Positions 25,115-34,872 of a DNA stretch of 64,000 nucleotides are shown one piece after another. The position numbers and the translations under genes were made by a program. The first letter of the stretch is position 1; every line of letters begins with the position of its first letter. Below the pieces are notes generated by a model. That model was not told where the DNA came from and did no database searches. It saw nothing but the letters and a program-made list of their open reading frames with translations. The DNA is from Actinomyces graevenitzii C83 (GTDB taxonomy: Bacteria > Actinomycetota > Actinomycetes > Actinomycetales > Actinomycetaceae): assembly GCF_000239695.1 (NCBI RefSeq), contig NZ_JH470339.1, positions 1 through 64,000 on the forward strand, in the 5' to 3' direction.

Positions 25115-26497
25115 ATGCGTAAATTGGTTGCTGCCTCGCTCAGCGTGGCTACCTTACTGGTGGCCGGCGGGTACTACACGCTGCTTGACGCTCTGGACGT
25201 GGTACCTGGGTTTGTCACTGCCGCTAGCGTGGATCTTTCTCCGCATCCTTTCCCGACGGCGTCTGGCATTACTCCCGCTGCCTCTAGTGTCACGGCGCTA
25301 AACGCTAATGCGCCCGTTCCTGAAAGCTCGCAGGTGCAGTCGCTGATTACCTCCCTAACCTCCAACCCTGCCCTAGCGGGAGGCACTGTTGGAGTAGTGG
25401 TTAAAGACTCCCTAACTGGCAAAGACATTGCTTCCACCAACGCCAACTCCGCCATGGTGCCGGCCTCTAGTCACAAAGTTTTGACCGCCACCGCTGCGCT
25501 TAGCGCTCTGGGAGCCAATCACCGCGTACAAACCAGCACCTACCTAGAGGGCACCACCCTCACCCTGGTAGGTGGGGGAGACGTGCTCCTAGCTGCAGAT
25601 AAAGGAGACGCCGGCGCCGTCGTCGGACATGCCGGACTAGGTGACCTGGCCCGCTCAACCGCAGCTGCCCTCAAAGCCAAAGGCGTAACCAACGTTAATG
25701 TGGCCCTAGATGACACCCTATTTACTGGCGCCACCTGGCACCCCAGCTGGGACAGCGAATACAGCTCCTGGGCCACCCAGGTGCAGCCGCTAATGATTGA
25801 CGTAACCAGCCACTACGGCGGCCCCTACCCGGCAGACCCGGCCATGGAAGCCACCACCGTGTTCATCACCCACCTCAAAAACGCCGGCATTAGCGTGCAA
25901 GGCCAACCCACTCGGGCCCAGCGCGGCGCCAACTCCGCCAAAGTGTCCTCAGTAGACAGCGCCACCCTGGCAGAAATCTTGGGTGTGTCACTAACCCTCT
26001 CAGACAACACCATGACTGAAGTGGAAGGCCGGCTCGTGGCCGTGGCGGGGGGCCAGTCCCATGACTTTAGCGGCGCCACCAAGGCAGTGCTGGCCCAGCT
26101 GAAAAAGGATGGCTACGACGTCTCGGGGGTAACCATGGATGACTGCTCAGGCCTAAGCGTCAAAAACCAGGTCAGCCCCAATCTACTGGCCACCATCATG
26201 ACCCGCGCCGCTGGTAAAGACGGGGTGGGTAACGGCCGCACACTGCTCAGTGACCTGCCGGTTTCGGCCTATAGCGGCACTTTGAAGAACCGCTTTAACA
26301 ACACTTCCGCTGCTGGTTGGGTGCGTGCCAAGACCGGCTCGCTGTCAGGCGTGCGCTCCCTGACCGGCACTATCGTCACTGCCTCGGGACGCGAGCTTAG
26401 CTTCTCAGTGGTGCTTAACAACATTCCAGATGGTCAAGAAGCAACTGCCCTGGCCGCCGTCGACGACGCCCTAATCACCCCGCTGCGTAACCTCTAA
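25115..26497 (+). CDS. dacB: D-Ala-D-Ala carboxypeptidase/endopeptidase (PBP4, peptidase S13)
   Basis: 460 residues from the ATG at 25115; the open frame extends 12 codons further but this ATG starts the signal/anchor helix (about 1-30). The three penicillin-binding motifs are present: PASSHK with nucleophile Ser118 and Lys121, SDN at 296-298, and KTG at 406-408. It trims or cross-links peptidoglycan stem peptides outside the membrane. It heads the dacB-hpt-ftsH-fol run. In most relatives tilS lies between dacB and hpt, but here the gap is 178 bases and holds no such gene. Confidence 0.95.
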   Translation: MRKLVAASLSVATLLVAGGYYTLLDALDVVPGFVTAASVDLSPHPFPTASGITPAASSVTALNANAPVPESSQVQSLITSLTSNPALAGGTVGVVVKDSLTGKDIASTNANSAMVPASSHKVLTATAALSALGANHRVQTSTYLEGTTLTLVGGGDVLLAADKGDAGAVVGHAGLGDLARSTAAALKAKGVTNVNVALDDTLFTGATWHPSWDSEYSSWATQVQPLMIDVTSHYGGPYPADPAMEATTVFITHLKNAGISVQGQPTRAQRGANSAKVSSVDSATLAEILGVSLTLSDNTMTEVEGRLVAVAGGQSHDFSGATKAVLAQLKKDGYDVSGVTMDDCSGLSVKNQVSPNLLATIMTRAAGKDGVGNGRTLLSDLPVSAYSGTLKNRFNNTSAAGWVRAKTGSLSGVRSLTGTIVTASGRELSFSVVLNNIPDGQEATALAAVDDALITPLRNL

Positions 26498-26675
26498 GCC
26501 AGCTGAACTTTTACAGTTCGCCAGTTGATAAAGAGATAAAAGTGACGGCTGTTGCAGTGGCACAATTAGTGGCGAAAGTGGCAATCTAGTATTTCAGTGC
26601 CATATCGCGGTGGAACCCTAACTGCCGCACGCGCCAGGCGCGCAATGGCAACGTCTTCTCCTTGAACGGATAAAT

Positions 26676-27230
26676 ATGAACGTTTCTGACATGGGCACCG
26701 ACCTGGACCGCGTGCTAATCACTGAGGACCAGCTAAACGAGCGCCTAGACCAGATTGCTGCCGAAATCAACGTCGACTATGCCGGACGCAACCCGCTGCT
26801 GCTGGGCGTTCTCAAGGGGGCCGTGTACGTAGTCAGTGACCTTTCACGCCGCCTGAACTTCTCTGCCCAGATGGAGTGGATGGCTGTGTCCTCTTACGGT
26901 TCAGGCACCAAGTCCTCCGGCGTCGTACGTATCCTCAAAGACCTAGACTGCGACGTGACCGGACGCGACATCCTCATTGTCGAAGACATCATTGACTCCG
27001 GCCTAACCCTATCCTGGCTGGTCAGCAACCTAACTAACCGTGGCGCCAAGTCCGTTGAGATTGCCACCCTGCTACGTAAACCCGAAGCCGCCAAGGTGGA
27101 AATTAACCCCCGCTACATCGGCTTCGATATCCCCAATGAATTCGTGGTTGGCTACGGCCTGGACTACGCCGAGCGCTACCGCAACCTACCTTTCGTGGCC
27201 ACCTTGGCCGAACACGTCTACGGAGGCTGA
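26676..27230 (+). CDS. hpt: Hypoxanthine phosphoribosyltransferase
   Basis: 184 residues. It salvages hypoxanthine and guanine to IMP and GMP using PRPP. The PRPP-binding motif VLIVEDIIDSGLTL is near residue 91-106 (ILIVEDIIDSGLTL), with LLGVLKGAVYVVSDL near 42 and NEFVVGYGLDYAERYRNLP near the end, all standard. It is three bases upstream of ftsH, so the two are co-transcribed. Confidence 0.96.
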   Translation: MNVSDMGTDLDRVLITEDQLNERLDQIAAEINVDYAGRNPLLLGVLKGAVYVVSDLSRRLNFSAQMEWMAVSSYGSGTKSSGVVRILKDLDCDVTGRDILIVEDIIDSGLTLSWLVSNLTNRGAKSVEIATLLRKPEAAKVEINPRYIGFDIPNEFVVGYGLDYAERYRNLPFVATLAEHVYGG

Positions 27231-27233
27231 TTA

Positions 27234-29466
27234 ATGCCGAGCCAAAGCGAGAAAGACCCCTACAAGCGCAGCTCTAAGCCCAGCAAGGACTTAAAAGCAG
27301 CAGATAAGCGCGACAAGCGTGACGGTGAGAAAAAAGATGAAGGCCGCCGCAAACTGCGGCCTATGCACCTGTTCTTGCTGTTCTTGATCTTGGCGGTGCC
27401 CGGCTATTGGGTGGTTAACTCGCTGCTCGGCTACTCCAATATTGACACTTCCTCTGGCCTGGCCCTGCTCAAGAGCGGCAAGGGAGTTGAGCGCGTCACC
27501 ATTATTGACGGCAACCAGGTAGTGCAGGTGCGGCTAAACCGCGACTATGTGCAAGCCCCGCGTATCGCTGGGGAAAGTGAATACAACGCGGGTAAACGAG
27601 TACAGTTCACCTACGTCACCGCCCAGGCCAAGGAAGTTAACGAGCTAGTTCAAAAGGCCAACCCCAAGGGCGGCTACGACTCGGTTGTGCCCACCACCTC
27701 CTGGTGGTCCTCATTCCTGCAAATCCTGCTGCTCTCGGCAGTGTTCCTGGGGGCAATGTGGTTTGTGATGGGACGAATGCAAGGCGGCTCCCGGGGCGGC
27801 CTGTTCTCCATTGGCCGCTCTAAATCCCAAATTGGCTCCAAAGAAATGCCTGACGTCACCTTTGACGACGTTGCCGGGGTAGATGAGGCCGTAGAAGAAC
27901 TACAAGAAATCCGTGAATTCCTCTCCGAGCCGGCAAAGTTTAAGGCCGTGGGTGCAAAGATCCCGCGCGGCGTGCTGCTTTACGGCCCGCCTGGAACCGG
28001 TAAAACCCTGCTGGCTAAGGCCGTAGCCGGCGAGGCCGGGGTGCCTTTCTTCTCCATGAGCGGTTCAGAGTTCATTGAGATGTTTGTGGGTGTGGGTGCC
28101 TCGCGTATGCGTGACCTGTTTGAGCAGGCCAAGGCCGCTGCCCCGGCAATTATCTTCGTTGATGAGATCGACGCCGTGGGGCGCTCGCGTGCCTCTGGCG
28201 CCACTACCGGTGGTCACGACGAAGCCGGCCAAAACCCTCAACCAGATGCTGGTGGAGATGGATGGTTTTGGCACCGGCTCTAACGTAATCGTCATTGCCG
28301 CCACCAACCGCCCTGACGTGCTTGACCCCGCCCTGCTGCGCCCGGGCCGTTTTGACCGGCAGGTAGCCGTGGAGGCTCCCGACATGGCTGGGCGCCTAGC
28401 CATCTTGAAGGTGCACGCTAAAGGCAAGCCCATGACCGACGACGTCGACCTGGCCCTGGTAGCTAAGCGCACCCCGGGCTTTACCGGCGCTGAGCTAGCC
28501 AATGTGCTTAACGAAGCCGCGCTGCTAACTGCACGTGCCAACGCTCATATGATCGATAACCGTGCGCTAGACGAGGCCATTGACCGCGTTATTGCCGGCC
28601 CGCAAAAGCGCACTCGGGTTATGAATGATCACGAAAAGTCTATAACCGCATATCACGAGGCTGGTCACGCCCTATGTGCGGCGGCCGGGGCCTACTCTGA
28701 CCCGGTCACCAAGGTGACGATTTTGCCGCGTGGACGCGCCCTGGGCTACACCCAGGTGATGCCCTCTGACGACAAGTACTCGGTGACCCGCAACGAGCTG
28801 CTAGACCAGCTGGTTTACGCCATGGGTGGGCGCGCCGCTGAGGAAATCATTTTTGATGACCCCACCTCGGGTGCCTCTAACGACATTGAGAAGGCCACCG
28901 CTATCGCCCGCCGCATGGTCACTGAGTACGGCATGAGTGATCTGCTAGGTACCGTGCGTTTGGGTAAGAACGACGACGGCGACGCTATGGCCTCCCTGGG
29001 CGGCCCGGGCTACTCTGAGGCGGTTTCTGCACAAATTGATGAGCAGGTGCGCGCCCTGGTAGAGAGTGCCTACCAGGATGCCTTGCAGATTTTGGTGCGT
29101 AACCGCCCGGTGCTTGACCGCCTAGCCCAACAACTGCTGGAGAAGGAAACCATTCTTGAGGGCGAGCTAGCCCAGATCTTCGCTCCCGTAGCAAAGCAGC
29201 CCAAGCGCCCGCGCTGGCATGGCGGTGAGCTGGAGGCCCTAAACGCCCAGGTGGACGCGATTGCTGACCCTGACTGGGAGCAGCTGGAAGCTAAGACCAG
29301 AGCTGAGCAGGCTGAACGCTCCGAAAAGCAGACTGAAGTCAGCGCTGAGATTGAAAGTGGTGCTGAGCTAGAGTCCGGCACTGGGACAGAGAACGCCGCT
29401 GAGATTAATACTGAGCCAGCATTTGGGGCTAAGGCAGCTGAAACTGAGGAGACCAGCCGTGACTAG
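27234..29466 (+). pseudogene. ftsH: ATP-dependent zinc metalloprotease FtsH, apparent single-base frameshift
   Basis: Read with one correction this encodes about 743 residues. Two membrane helices (about 44-65 and 157-181) flank an extracytoplasmic loop. AAA Walker A GPPGTGKT lies at about 251, Walker B IIFVDEID at about 306, and the zinc site HEAGH is encoded at 28654-28668. FtsH degrades membrane and regulatory proteins. The frame breaks at 28231-28234: with AAAA the first frame runs to a stop at 28283, while with three A's the conserved [13 protein letters not shown] continues in the second frame to 29466. Because FtsH is central and both parts are conserved, a homopolymer error is likely, but a real frameshift cannot be excluded. 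The acidic tail overlaps the folE start. Confidence 0.9.
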
Positions 29467-30154
29467 CGAGGCAACCGACGCTGAAACTGGGCGCTCGCAA
29501 GCCGCGCCGGAAGCCCAAGCAGCGCCGTCGGCACTGGCCCAGCCGGAAACCCAAGCGGCGCCGTCGGTACTGGCCCAGACGCGCCCTTATGACGCTGAGG
29601 GCGTGCGTAAAGCCGTATATGACCTGCTGGTAGCCATTGGGGAAGACCCTGAACGTGACGGACTACGCGAAACTCCCCAGCGTATGGCGCGCGCCTACGC
29701 TGAGCTATTTGCGGGCTTAAGCGAAGACCCTGCCCACCACCTGGACAAAGTCTTTGACGTGGGCCATGACGAAATGGTGCTGGTGCGTGACATCCCTATG
29801 TATTCGGTGTGCGAACACCACCTGCTGCCCTTCCACGGGGTGGCACATGTGGGCTACATTCCCGGCACTGACGGACACGTAACCGGTCTAAGCAAGCTAG
29901 CGCGCCTGGTGGAGGGCTACGCCCGGCGTCCCCAGGTGCAAGAACGCCTCACCGCCCAGGTGGCCGACGCTATGGTCGAGCGCCTGCACTGTAGGGGAGT
30001 GCTGGTGGTAGTCGAGGCTGAGCACCTGTGCATGTCTATGCGTGGGGTGCGTAAGCCCGGCTCTAACACGGTTACCTCAGCGGTGCGCGGCATTATGCGC
30101 AATCCAGCTACCCGCGCGGAGGCAATGAGCCTGATTTTAGGGCGCCGGGGCTAG
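29459..30154 (+). CDS. folE: GTP cyclohydrolase I
   Basis: 231 residues from the GTG at 29459, overlapping the ftsH stop by eight bases; an upstream in-frame start would overlap further. It converts GTP to dihydroneopterin triphosphate, the first step of folate synthesis. The zinc and active-site motifs [10 protein letters not shown] (about residue 118) and [16 protein letters not shown] (about 185) are present. The first 40 residues are an Ala/Pro/Gln repeat ([24 protein letters not shown]) that is not part of the enzyme fold. Confidence 0.96.
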   Translation: MTSEATDAETGRSQAAPEAQAAPSALAQPETQAAPSVLAQTRPYDAEGVRKAVYDLLVAIGEDPERDGLRETPQRMARAYAELFAGLSEDPAHHLDKVFDVGHDEMVLVRDIPMYSVCEHHLLPFHGVAHVGYIPGTDGHVTGLSKLARLVEGYARRPQVQERLTAQVADAMVERLHCRGVLVVVEAEHLCMSMRGVRKPGSNTVTSAVRGIMRNPATRAEAMSLILGRRG

Positions 30155-30239
30155 GGACTAGTTGGGCTATAAATGCGGCTACGTGAACTACCTAGATGCC
30201 TAGTACTGTGCAGTTCTTGGTGATTAGCGGTCACAGCCC

Positions 30240-31145
30240 ATGCATATTGCAGATACACTTAAGCACGTGAGCGCGCGCCATTATCCTCAGTTACCCGGGT
30301 GTAGTCTGCCCAGCGACCGCACCTTAGTGATGGGGGTTTTGAATGTAACTCCCGATTCTTTTTCCGACGGCGGCCGCTGGTACCAGCGTGATGCGGCACT
30401 AAAGCACGCTTTAGTTTTGCTAGATGAAGGCGCCGACATAATCGATATCGGGGGCGAATCTACTCGCCCGGGCGCCGCTAAGGTGGATATTGAAGAAGAA
30501 ACCGCGCGTGTTGTGCCGGTAATTGAGGCGATACTGCAGGCGCGCCCGCAGGCAGTTATCAGTGTAGACACTATCCACGCGGCCACCGCCCTGGCGGCAG
30601 TTGCGGCCGGCGCCACCATCGTGAATGACGTTTCAGGCGGGCTAGCTGACCCGGCCATGCACCGCACCGTGGCCGGCACCCAGGCCGCCTACATTTGCCA
30701 GCATTGGCGCGGCAACCCCCAGACCATGGACCGCCTAACTGACTACCCCGACGGCGTCGTCGCAGGTGTAATCAACGAACTGAACCAGCGCCTAGAGCAA
30801 GCCCAAGCAGCCGGGCTAGCCAAAGAACGCATCATTGTGGACCCGGGTTTAGGCTTCGCCAAAACCCATGAGCAGTCTTGGCAGCTGCTTGCGGCGACGC
30901 AGCGTCTGCAAGAAGAGCTAGCGGCCCCGGTACTAATTGGGGCTTCACGCAAACGCTTTTTAACCCTGGCGGTAGCTGGCGGCACTGACACCGCTCGCGC
31001 CGCCGATCCGGCCCAACGCGACAACATCACCGCCACCACCAGCGCACTCGCGGCGCTTGGAGGGGCCTGGGCGGTACGCGTACATCAAGTTATCCCCTCG
31101 CGTGAGGCAATCGCCGCCGCGTCCCTGTGGAAGGAATCTCGATGA
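30240..31145 (+). CDS. folP: Dihydropteroate synthase
   Basis: 301 residues. It joins pterin pyrophosphate with p-aminobenzoate and is the sulfonamide target. VMGVLNVTPDSFSDGGR is near residue 30 and DIIDIGGESTRPGA near 65, the two family signatures. The C-terminal SRKRFL motif and a His-Gln end are present. Its stop overlaps the start of the folB-folK gene (ATGA), so translation is coupled. Confidence 0.95.
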   Translation: MHIADTLKHVSARHYPQLPGCSLPSDRTLVMGVLNVTPDSFSDGGRWYQRDAALKHALVLLDEGADIIDIGGESTRPGAAKVDIEEETARVVPVIEAILQARPQAVISVDTIHAATALAAVAAGATIVNDVSGGLADPAMHRTVAGTQAAYICQHWRGNPQTMDRLTDYPDGVVAGVINELNQRLEQAQAAGLAKERIIVDPGLGFAKTHEQSWQLLAATQRLQEELAAPVLIGASRKRFLTLAVAGGTDTARAADPAQRDNITATTSALAALGGAWAVRVHQVIPSREAIAAASLWKESR

Positions 31146-33763
31146 GCACTCCCAATACCGTAACCTTGCGCGGACTATCTGCGCGCGGCTATCACGGTGT
31201 CCTGCCCTCCGAGCGTGCCGAGGGTCAGATCTTTAGCGCTGACGTGACCTTGTTTTTGGAGCCGGGCGTACTCGACCGGGCTGCGGCTAGTGACGACATC
31301 GCCCAAACCGTGGACTATTCACAGGTGGCTAACGCCGTGGTGGATGTTATTCACGGCGAGCCGGTGAACCTGATTGAAACCCTGGCTGACCGGGTGGCCC
31401 AGTCCGTGCTGGCATTTTCGGCGGTAGCTGGTGTGGAGGTGACCATCCACAAGCCGCAGGCCCCCTTGGAGGTGGCTTTCGACGACGTCGCCGTCACCCT
31501 GGTACGTGGGCGTACCCTAATGGCTTTGGCTGTGGCCGGGCCTGACCAGATGGGGAACCTGGCTTTCACGGCCTCACCGGCCTCTGCACTTTCAGCGGTC
31601 TCAGGGCTATCTGCGGTTTCCGGCTTGTCAGCGGTTTCTGGCCTGGACACCCTCACCGGCGCCTCAGCTGCGGCCACATCCGCTGCCGTGGCCCCCACCC
31701 CGTCCTCGCTGGGCGAGCATGGCGCCCACCGTAGCGAGACTGATGAGCAGGTAGCCATCATTGATGAGCCTGACGCTTTCGCTGATCCCGATGACCTAGA
31801 CGACTACCTCACCGAGGTGGATGAGGACCAGCCGGCCCCGCCGCCGTGGGGTGAACGCTCCCAGCTGCCGGTAGATGACCTGCCGGGTGATTTCGCTAAG
31901 GCTGCTGGCGCTGGCGCGGTGGCTGCCGGTGGGGCGGCACTTACCGGTGCAGCTGCGGCAGCTGACAGTGCAGTTCGCGCTGGCTCTAGCGCCGAGCAGG
32001 ACGGTTTATTTGACGGGCAAGCTGGCTCTGCCGACGACGCCGCTTACGCCCCCGGCCACGCCGCTGAGAGCGAGCCGGCGGCCCCGGCTGACGCCGCGCC
32101 GGTTCCCGCCCAGCACTCGGGCGAGGATTTTGCCGCTCACAGTGAGCAAGACGAATACAGCGAGCAAGACGAATACTCTGACGAGCAACGTCCGCAGGGC
32201 GCCGCCGGCTTTATCGGCGAGCTACATAACATGGACGACTCTGGCCCCTCCCAGGTGCACTGGCACTCGCTACGCACTGAGGATGGCGAGCAGCAGCCGC
32301 AGCAGCCCCACCACTCTTTCGAAGAACTGCAGGCGCAAGTTGCCCAAGAAGCAGCCGAGGTAGCTGCCGCAGCTGCCGCAAAGGAAGCTGAGTTCAATGC
32401 TGCGGTAACCAGCGCTGAGCCAGCCGCTGACGAACAATATGCTGCCTCTGCCGCCTCCGGTGAGGAAGAGGAAGACCCCACGCGCCTAGTTAACATCAAC
32501 GAAGTTTTCCACTCTGAAGCATCAGCTGCTGAGGGTGAGGGGGCGCCAGAAGAAGCACCTGAGCCGGCAGACGCCGTCGAGCCTGCTGCTGAGGCTGAAC
32601 ACGTAGATGAAGCGGGCCAGGAAGAAAACGCCTACGTTGACTTCCAGGAAACTGCAGACCTAGACACCCAGCAGGCTGAAGACGACGCTGACTACGTTGA
32701 CTACCAGGACACCGTAGCTTTGGGTACCAACCCTGAGGCTGAGGACAACTCCGAGTATGTTGACTTCCAGGAAACTACGGCTTTGGGCACCAACCCCCAG
32801 GCTGATGGGCAGGGTCTGGCCGCTCAAGCCCCGGCAGATCACTTCACTACTACCGAGCTAGAGGGCGGCGACCAGTCGGCAATGCCTCCTTACGGTCACC
32901 ACCACCACCCGGTGACCCAGGCTACGCCCCATGAAGCATTCGACTTCAACTACGAGCAAGACACCATGGTTGGCTCTAACTCGCTGATCAGCGAGCTTTT
33001 CGACAACCGCCGTGACCCCTGGCAAGATACCAGCAACAGCTGGGTTGCCTCCCAGACTCCCACCTGGCAGGACGCTTACACTGATCCCACTTCACAGCTG
33101 GAACAAAACGACGCCGCCAACCAAAGTGGTGACCCGCTAGACCGACGCCCACCCCACGCTGCAGAGTTTGTGCTCTCCCTGGGTGGCAACGTAGGTGGGG
33201 TACTAGCAGCCCTGCGCGACGCCGTCCACAAGCTGCAAGACACCCCCGGAATTGAGCTGACCGACGTCGCCCCCTTGGCACGTACCGCCGCCGTAACCCT
33301 CCCGGATCAGGAGCCCCAGCCCGACTACCTCAACACGGTAATTGTTGGTTTAACTGGGCTTTCCCCGCGTGAACTACTGGCTGTGTGTCACCGTCTAGAA
33401 GACGAGGCCGGCCGAGTACGTACTGAGCGCTGGGGCATTCGCACCCTGGATGTGGACATCATCTGCTACGAGGGTGTCACCTCTGACGCGCCAGATCTGA
33501 CCTTGCCGCACCCGCGAGCACACGAGCGTGCTTTCGTGCTGCTGCCCTGGTCTTTCGCCGACAGTGAGCTGAGCCTGGATGGCCAAGACACCGCTCAGCT
33601 GGCTGATGTGGCCCCCGACCGCGACGGGGTGCGCTGGCTGGCTCTGGACTGGTTGGAAACCGACAACCTACCCACCTTACCTACCGGCCAGTACATTGAA
33701 CCGCCTTACGCTGATGAAGACAGCGATAGCAGTGAGGACCAGTCACAAGACAACGGTCAATGA
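31142..33763 (+). CDS. folBK: FolB-FolK fusion: dihydroneopterin aldolase and HPPK joined by a ~550-residue acidic linker
   Basis: 873 residues from the ATG at 31142 (GGAAGGA upstream; overlaps the folP stop). Residues about 1-122 are dihydroneopterin aldolase (RGYHGVLPSERAEGQ near 11, TIHKPQAPLEV near 104). Residues about 673-835 are 6-hydroxymethyl-dihydropterin pyrophosphokinase (LSLGGNVGGVLAALRDAV, RWGIRTLDVDII). Between them lie about 550 residues rich in Ala, Glu and Asp, with internal repeats: SAVSGL three times, SEQDEY, and three near-20-residue units starting YVDFQET or YVDYQDT. A short acidic tail ends the protein. The two activities are consecutive steps of pterin synthesis. The size and composition of the linker are highly unusual. 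Confidence 0.93.
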   Translation: MSTPNTVTLRGLSARGYHGVLPSERAEGQIFSADVTLFLEPGVLDRAAASDDIAQTVDYSQVANAVVDVIHGEPVNLIETLADRVAQSVLAFSAVAGVEVTIHKPQAPLEVAFDDVAVTLVRGRTLMALAVAGPDQMGNLAFTASPASALSAVSGLSAVSGLSAVSGLDTLTGASAAATSAAVAPTPSSLGEHGAHRSETDEQVAIIDEPDAFADPDDLDDYLTEVDEDQPAPPPWGERSQLPVDDLPGDFAKAAGAGAVAAGGAALTGAAAAADSAVRAGSSAEQDGLFDGQAGSADDAAYAPGHAAESEPAAPADAAPVPAQHSGEDFAAHSEQDEYSEQDEYSDEQRPQGAAGFIGELHNMDDSGPSQVHWHSLRTEDGEQQPQQPHHSFEELQAQVAQEAAEVAAAAAAKEAEFNAAVTSAEPAADEQYAASAASGEEEEDPTRLVNINEVFHSEASAAEGEGAPEEAPEPADAVEPAAEAEHVDEAGQEENAYVDFQETADLDTQQAEDDADYVDYQDTVALGTNPEAEDNSEYVDFQETTALGTNPQADGQGLAAQAPADHFTTTELEGGDQSAMPPYGHHHHPVTQATPHEAFDFNYEQDTMVGSNSLISELFDNRRDPWQDTSNSWVASQTPTWQDAYTDPTSQLEQNDAANQSGDPLDRRPPHAAEFVLSLGGNVGGVLAALRDAVHKLQDTPGIELTDVAPLARTAAVTLPDQEPQPDYLNTVIVGLTGLSPRELLAVCHRLEDEAGRVRTERWGIRTLDVDIICYEGVTSDAPDLTLPHPRAHERAFVLLPWSFADSELSLDGQDTAQLADVAPDRDGVRWLALDWLETDNLPTLPTGQYIEPPYADEDSDSSEDQSQDNGQ

Positions 33764-34230
33764 AACGCACGCGGCTTCGTGTCTTAGCCTTGCTGGCCCT
33801 GCTGGGGGCCAGCTGTGGCTGGGCGATTATGAGTCTAGGGGCCCAAATAAACGGCTGGCCCCCAGCTATCGCCTTGCATGGGGGCATTGCGGCCGTAGTG
33901 GCGGCGTTGTTGATTTTGGCTTTCGGCTACCGAGTACGCCGCTATCAGCATGACGCCAAATGGGTTAACCCTATGCGCGCGGCTTTAACGGTTAGTGCCG
34001 CGCAAGCTTGTGCGATTACCGGAGCCCTGGCTACCGGGGGTTACCTGGGGGCGCTAGGTTTTGCTTTAGGTGCGCTGGGCTCGCCGTTTATGCTTTCGCT
34101 GCGCTGGAATACCGGGCTCTGCGCGTTGGGGTGTTTAGCCTGGATGGTAGCCGGGCTGATAGTGGAGCGTTGGTGCATTGTGGATAACTCCGACGACTCC
34201 TCAGAGCCCGGCGCTGGCGCCACCGCCTAG
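33760..34230 (+). CDS. DUF3180-family membrane protein
   Basis: 156 residues, ATGA overlap with the folB-folK stop. Four hydrophobic segments (about 7-27, 37-56, 73-110 and 120-140). DUF3180 proteins sit next to folK across actinobacteria; the function is unknown. It is the last gene of the folate run, and the neighbouring sequence is the remnant of a disrupted gene on the other strand. Confidence 0.85.
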   Translation: MKRTRLRVLALLALLGASCGWAIMSLGAQINGWPPAIALHGGIAAVVAALLILAFGYRVRRYQHDAKWVNPMRAALTVSAAQACAITGALATGGYLGALGFALGALGSPFMLSLRWNTGLCALGCLAWMVAGLIVERWCIVDNSDDSSEPGAGATA

Positions 34231-34298
34231 TTCTCTAGTTCCGACGGTGCCGCCTGGCCGCCGCGCGCTAGCGGCGCGGTGAGCAACAGTGGGCGGCT

Positions 34299-34436
34299 TT
34301 AACCCTTATGCCAGCCTAAAGCGCGGGCAATTTGAGCAATTGCTTCAAGCAGTTTCAAGTTAAAGTCCACACCCAACTGGTTGGGGATAGTGACCATAAC
34401 ATTGTCAGCTGCCGCGACGGCGAAGCTGGAGGCGCG
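34299..34436 (-). pseudogene. Luciferase-like (LLM) flavin oxidoreductase, C-terminal remnant
   Basis: Reading the minus strand from about 34436 to the TAA at 34301-34299 gives VAAADNVMVTIPNQLGVDF and then EAIAQIARALGWHKG, which match the C-terminus of LLM-class flavin-dependent oxidoreductases. The matching N-terminal remnant lies on the same strand at 36809-37058, on the far side of the cadmium module. About 230 residues in the middle are absent. The module therefore appears to have replaced the centre of this gene. Confidence 0.75.
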
Positions 34437-34466
34437 ACAGCTCTGGTCCGCCGCCGCCGCGACAAC

Positions 34467-34496
34467 TAGACATTAGGTCAGCGGCTGCTGTATAGT
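34467..34496 (+). promoter_or_regulatory. Leaderless promoter of the cmtR-ATPase operon
   Basis: TAGACA at 34467-34472, an 18-base spacer and TATAGT at 34491-34496 are followed seven bases later by the cmtR ATG, with no ribosome site. CmtR probably binds over this promoter, by analogy with other ArsR/SmtB repressors. Confidence 0.6.
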
Positions 34497-34503
34497 TCAG
34501 TGC

Positions 34504-34872
34504 ATGCTGACCATTGCTTCGCGTCTTGACGTCATGAACCGGCTCGGCCGGGCCATGGCCGACCCGACGCGCTCCCGCATCCTGATGTCCCTGCTCGACA
34601 GCCCGAGCCACCCCGCGGTGCTCTCGCGCGAGCTGGGGCTGACCCGCTCGAACGTATCCAACCACCTGACCTGCCTGCGCGACTGTGGGATCGTGGTCGC
34701 CGAGCCCGAGGGTCGCCAGACTCGCTACGAGATCGCCAACCCGCACCTGGCCGCGGCGCTGACGGCACTGGTCGATGTGACCCTCGCCGTGGACGAGAGC
34801 GCGCCGTGCATCGACCCGGCCTGCTCGGTGCCGGGCTGCTGCGCCGCGAGCAGTTCGGGGGACGCCTCGTGA
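34504..34872 (+). CDS. cmtR: CmtR-type ArsR/SmtB repressor sensing Cd(II)/Pb(II)
   Basis: 122 residues with a winged helix (about 12-90; LTRSNVSNHLTCLRDCG is the recognition helix). The three metal-ligand cysteines of Mycobacterium tuberculosis CmtR are at exactly the same positions here: Cys57, Cys61 and Cys102. It represses the downstream metal-efflux ATPase until cadmium or lead binds. Its TGA overlaps the ATPase GTG. The GC content and codon choice (almost no CTA) are unlike the flanking native genes, which points to acquisition by transfer. Confidence 0.93.
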   Translation: MLTIASRLDVMNRLGRAMADPTRSRILMSLLDSPSHPAVLSRELGLTRSNVSNHLTCLRDCGIVVAEPEGRQTRYEIANPHLAAALTALVDVTLAVDESAPCIDPACSVPGCCAASSSGDAS

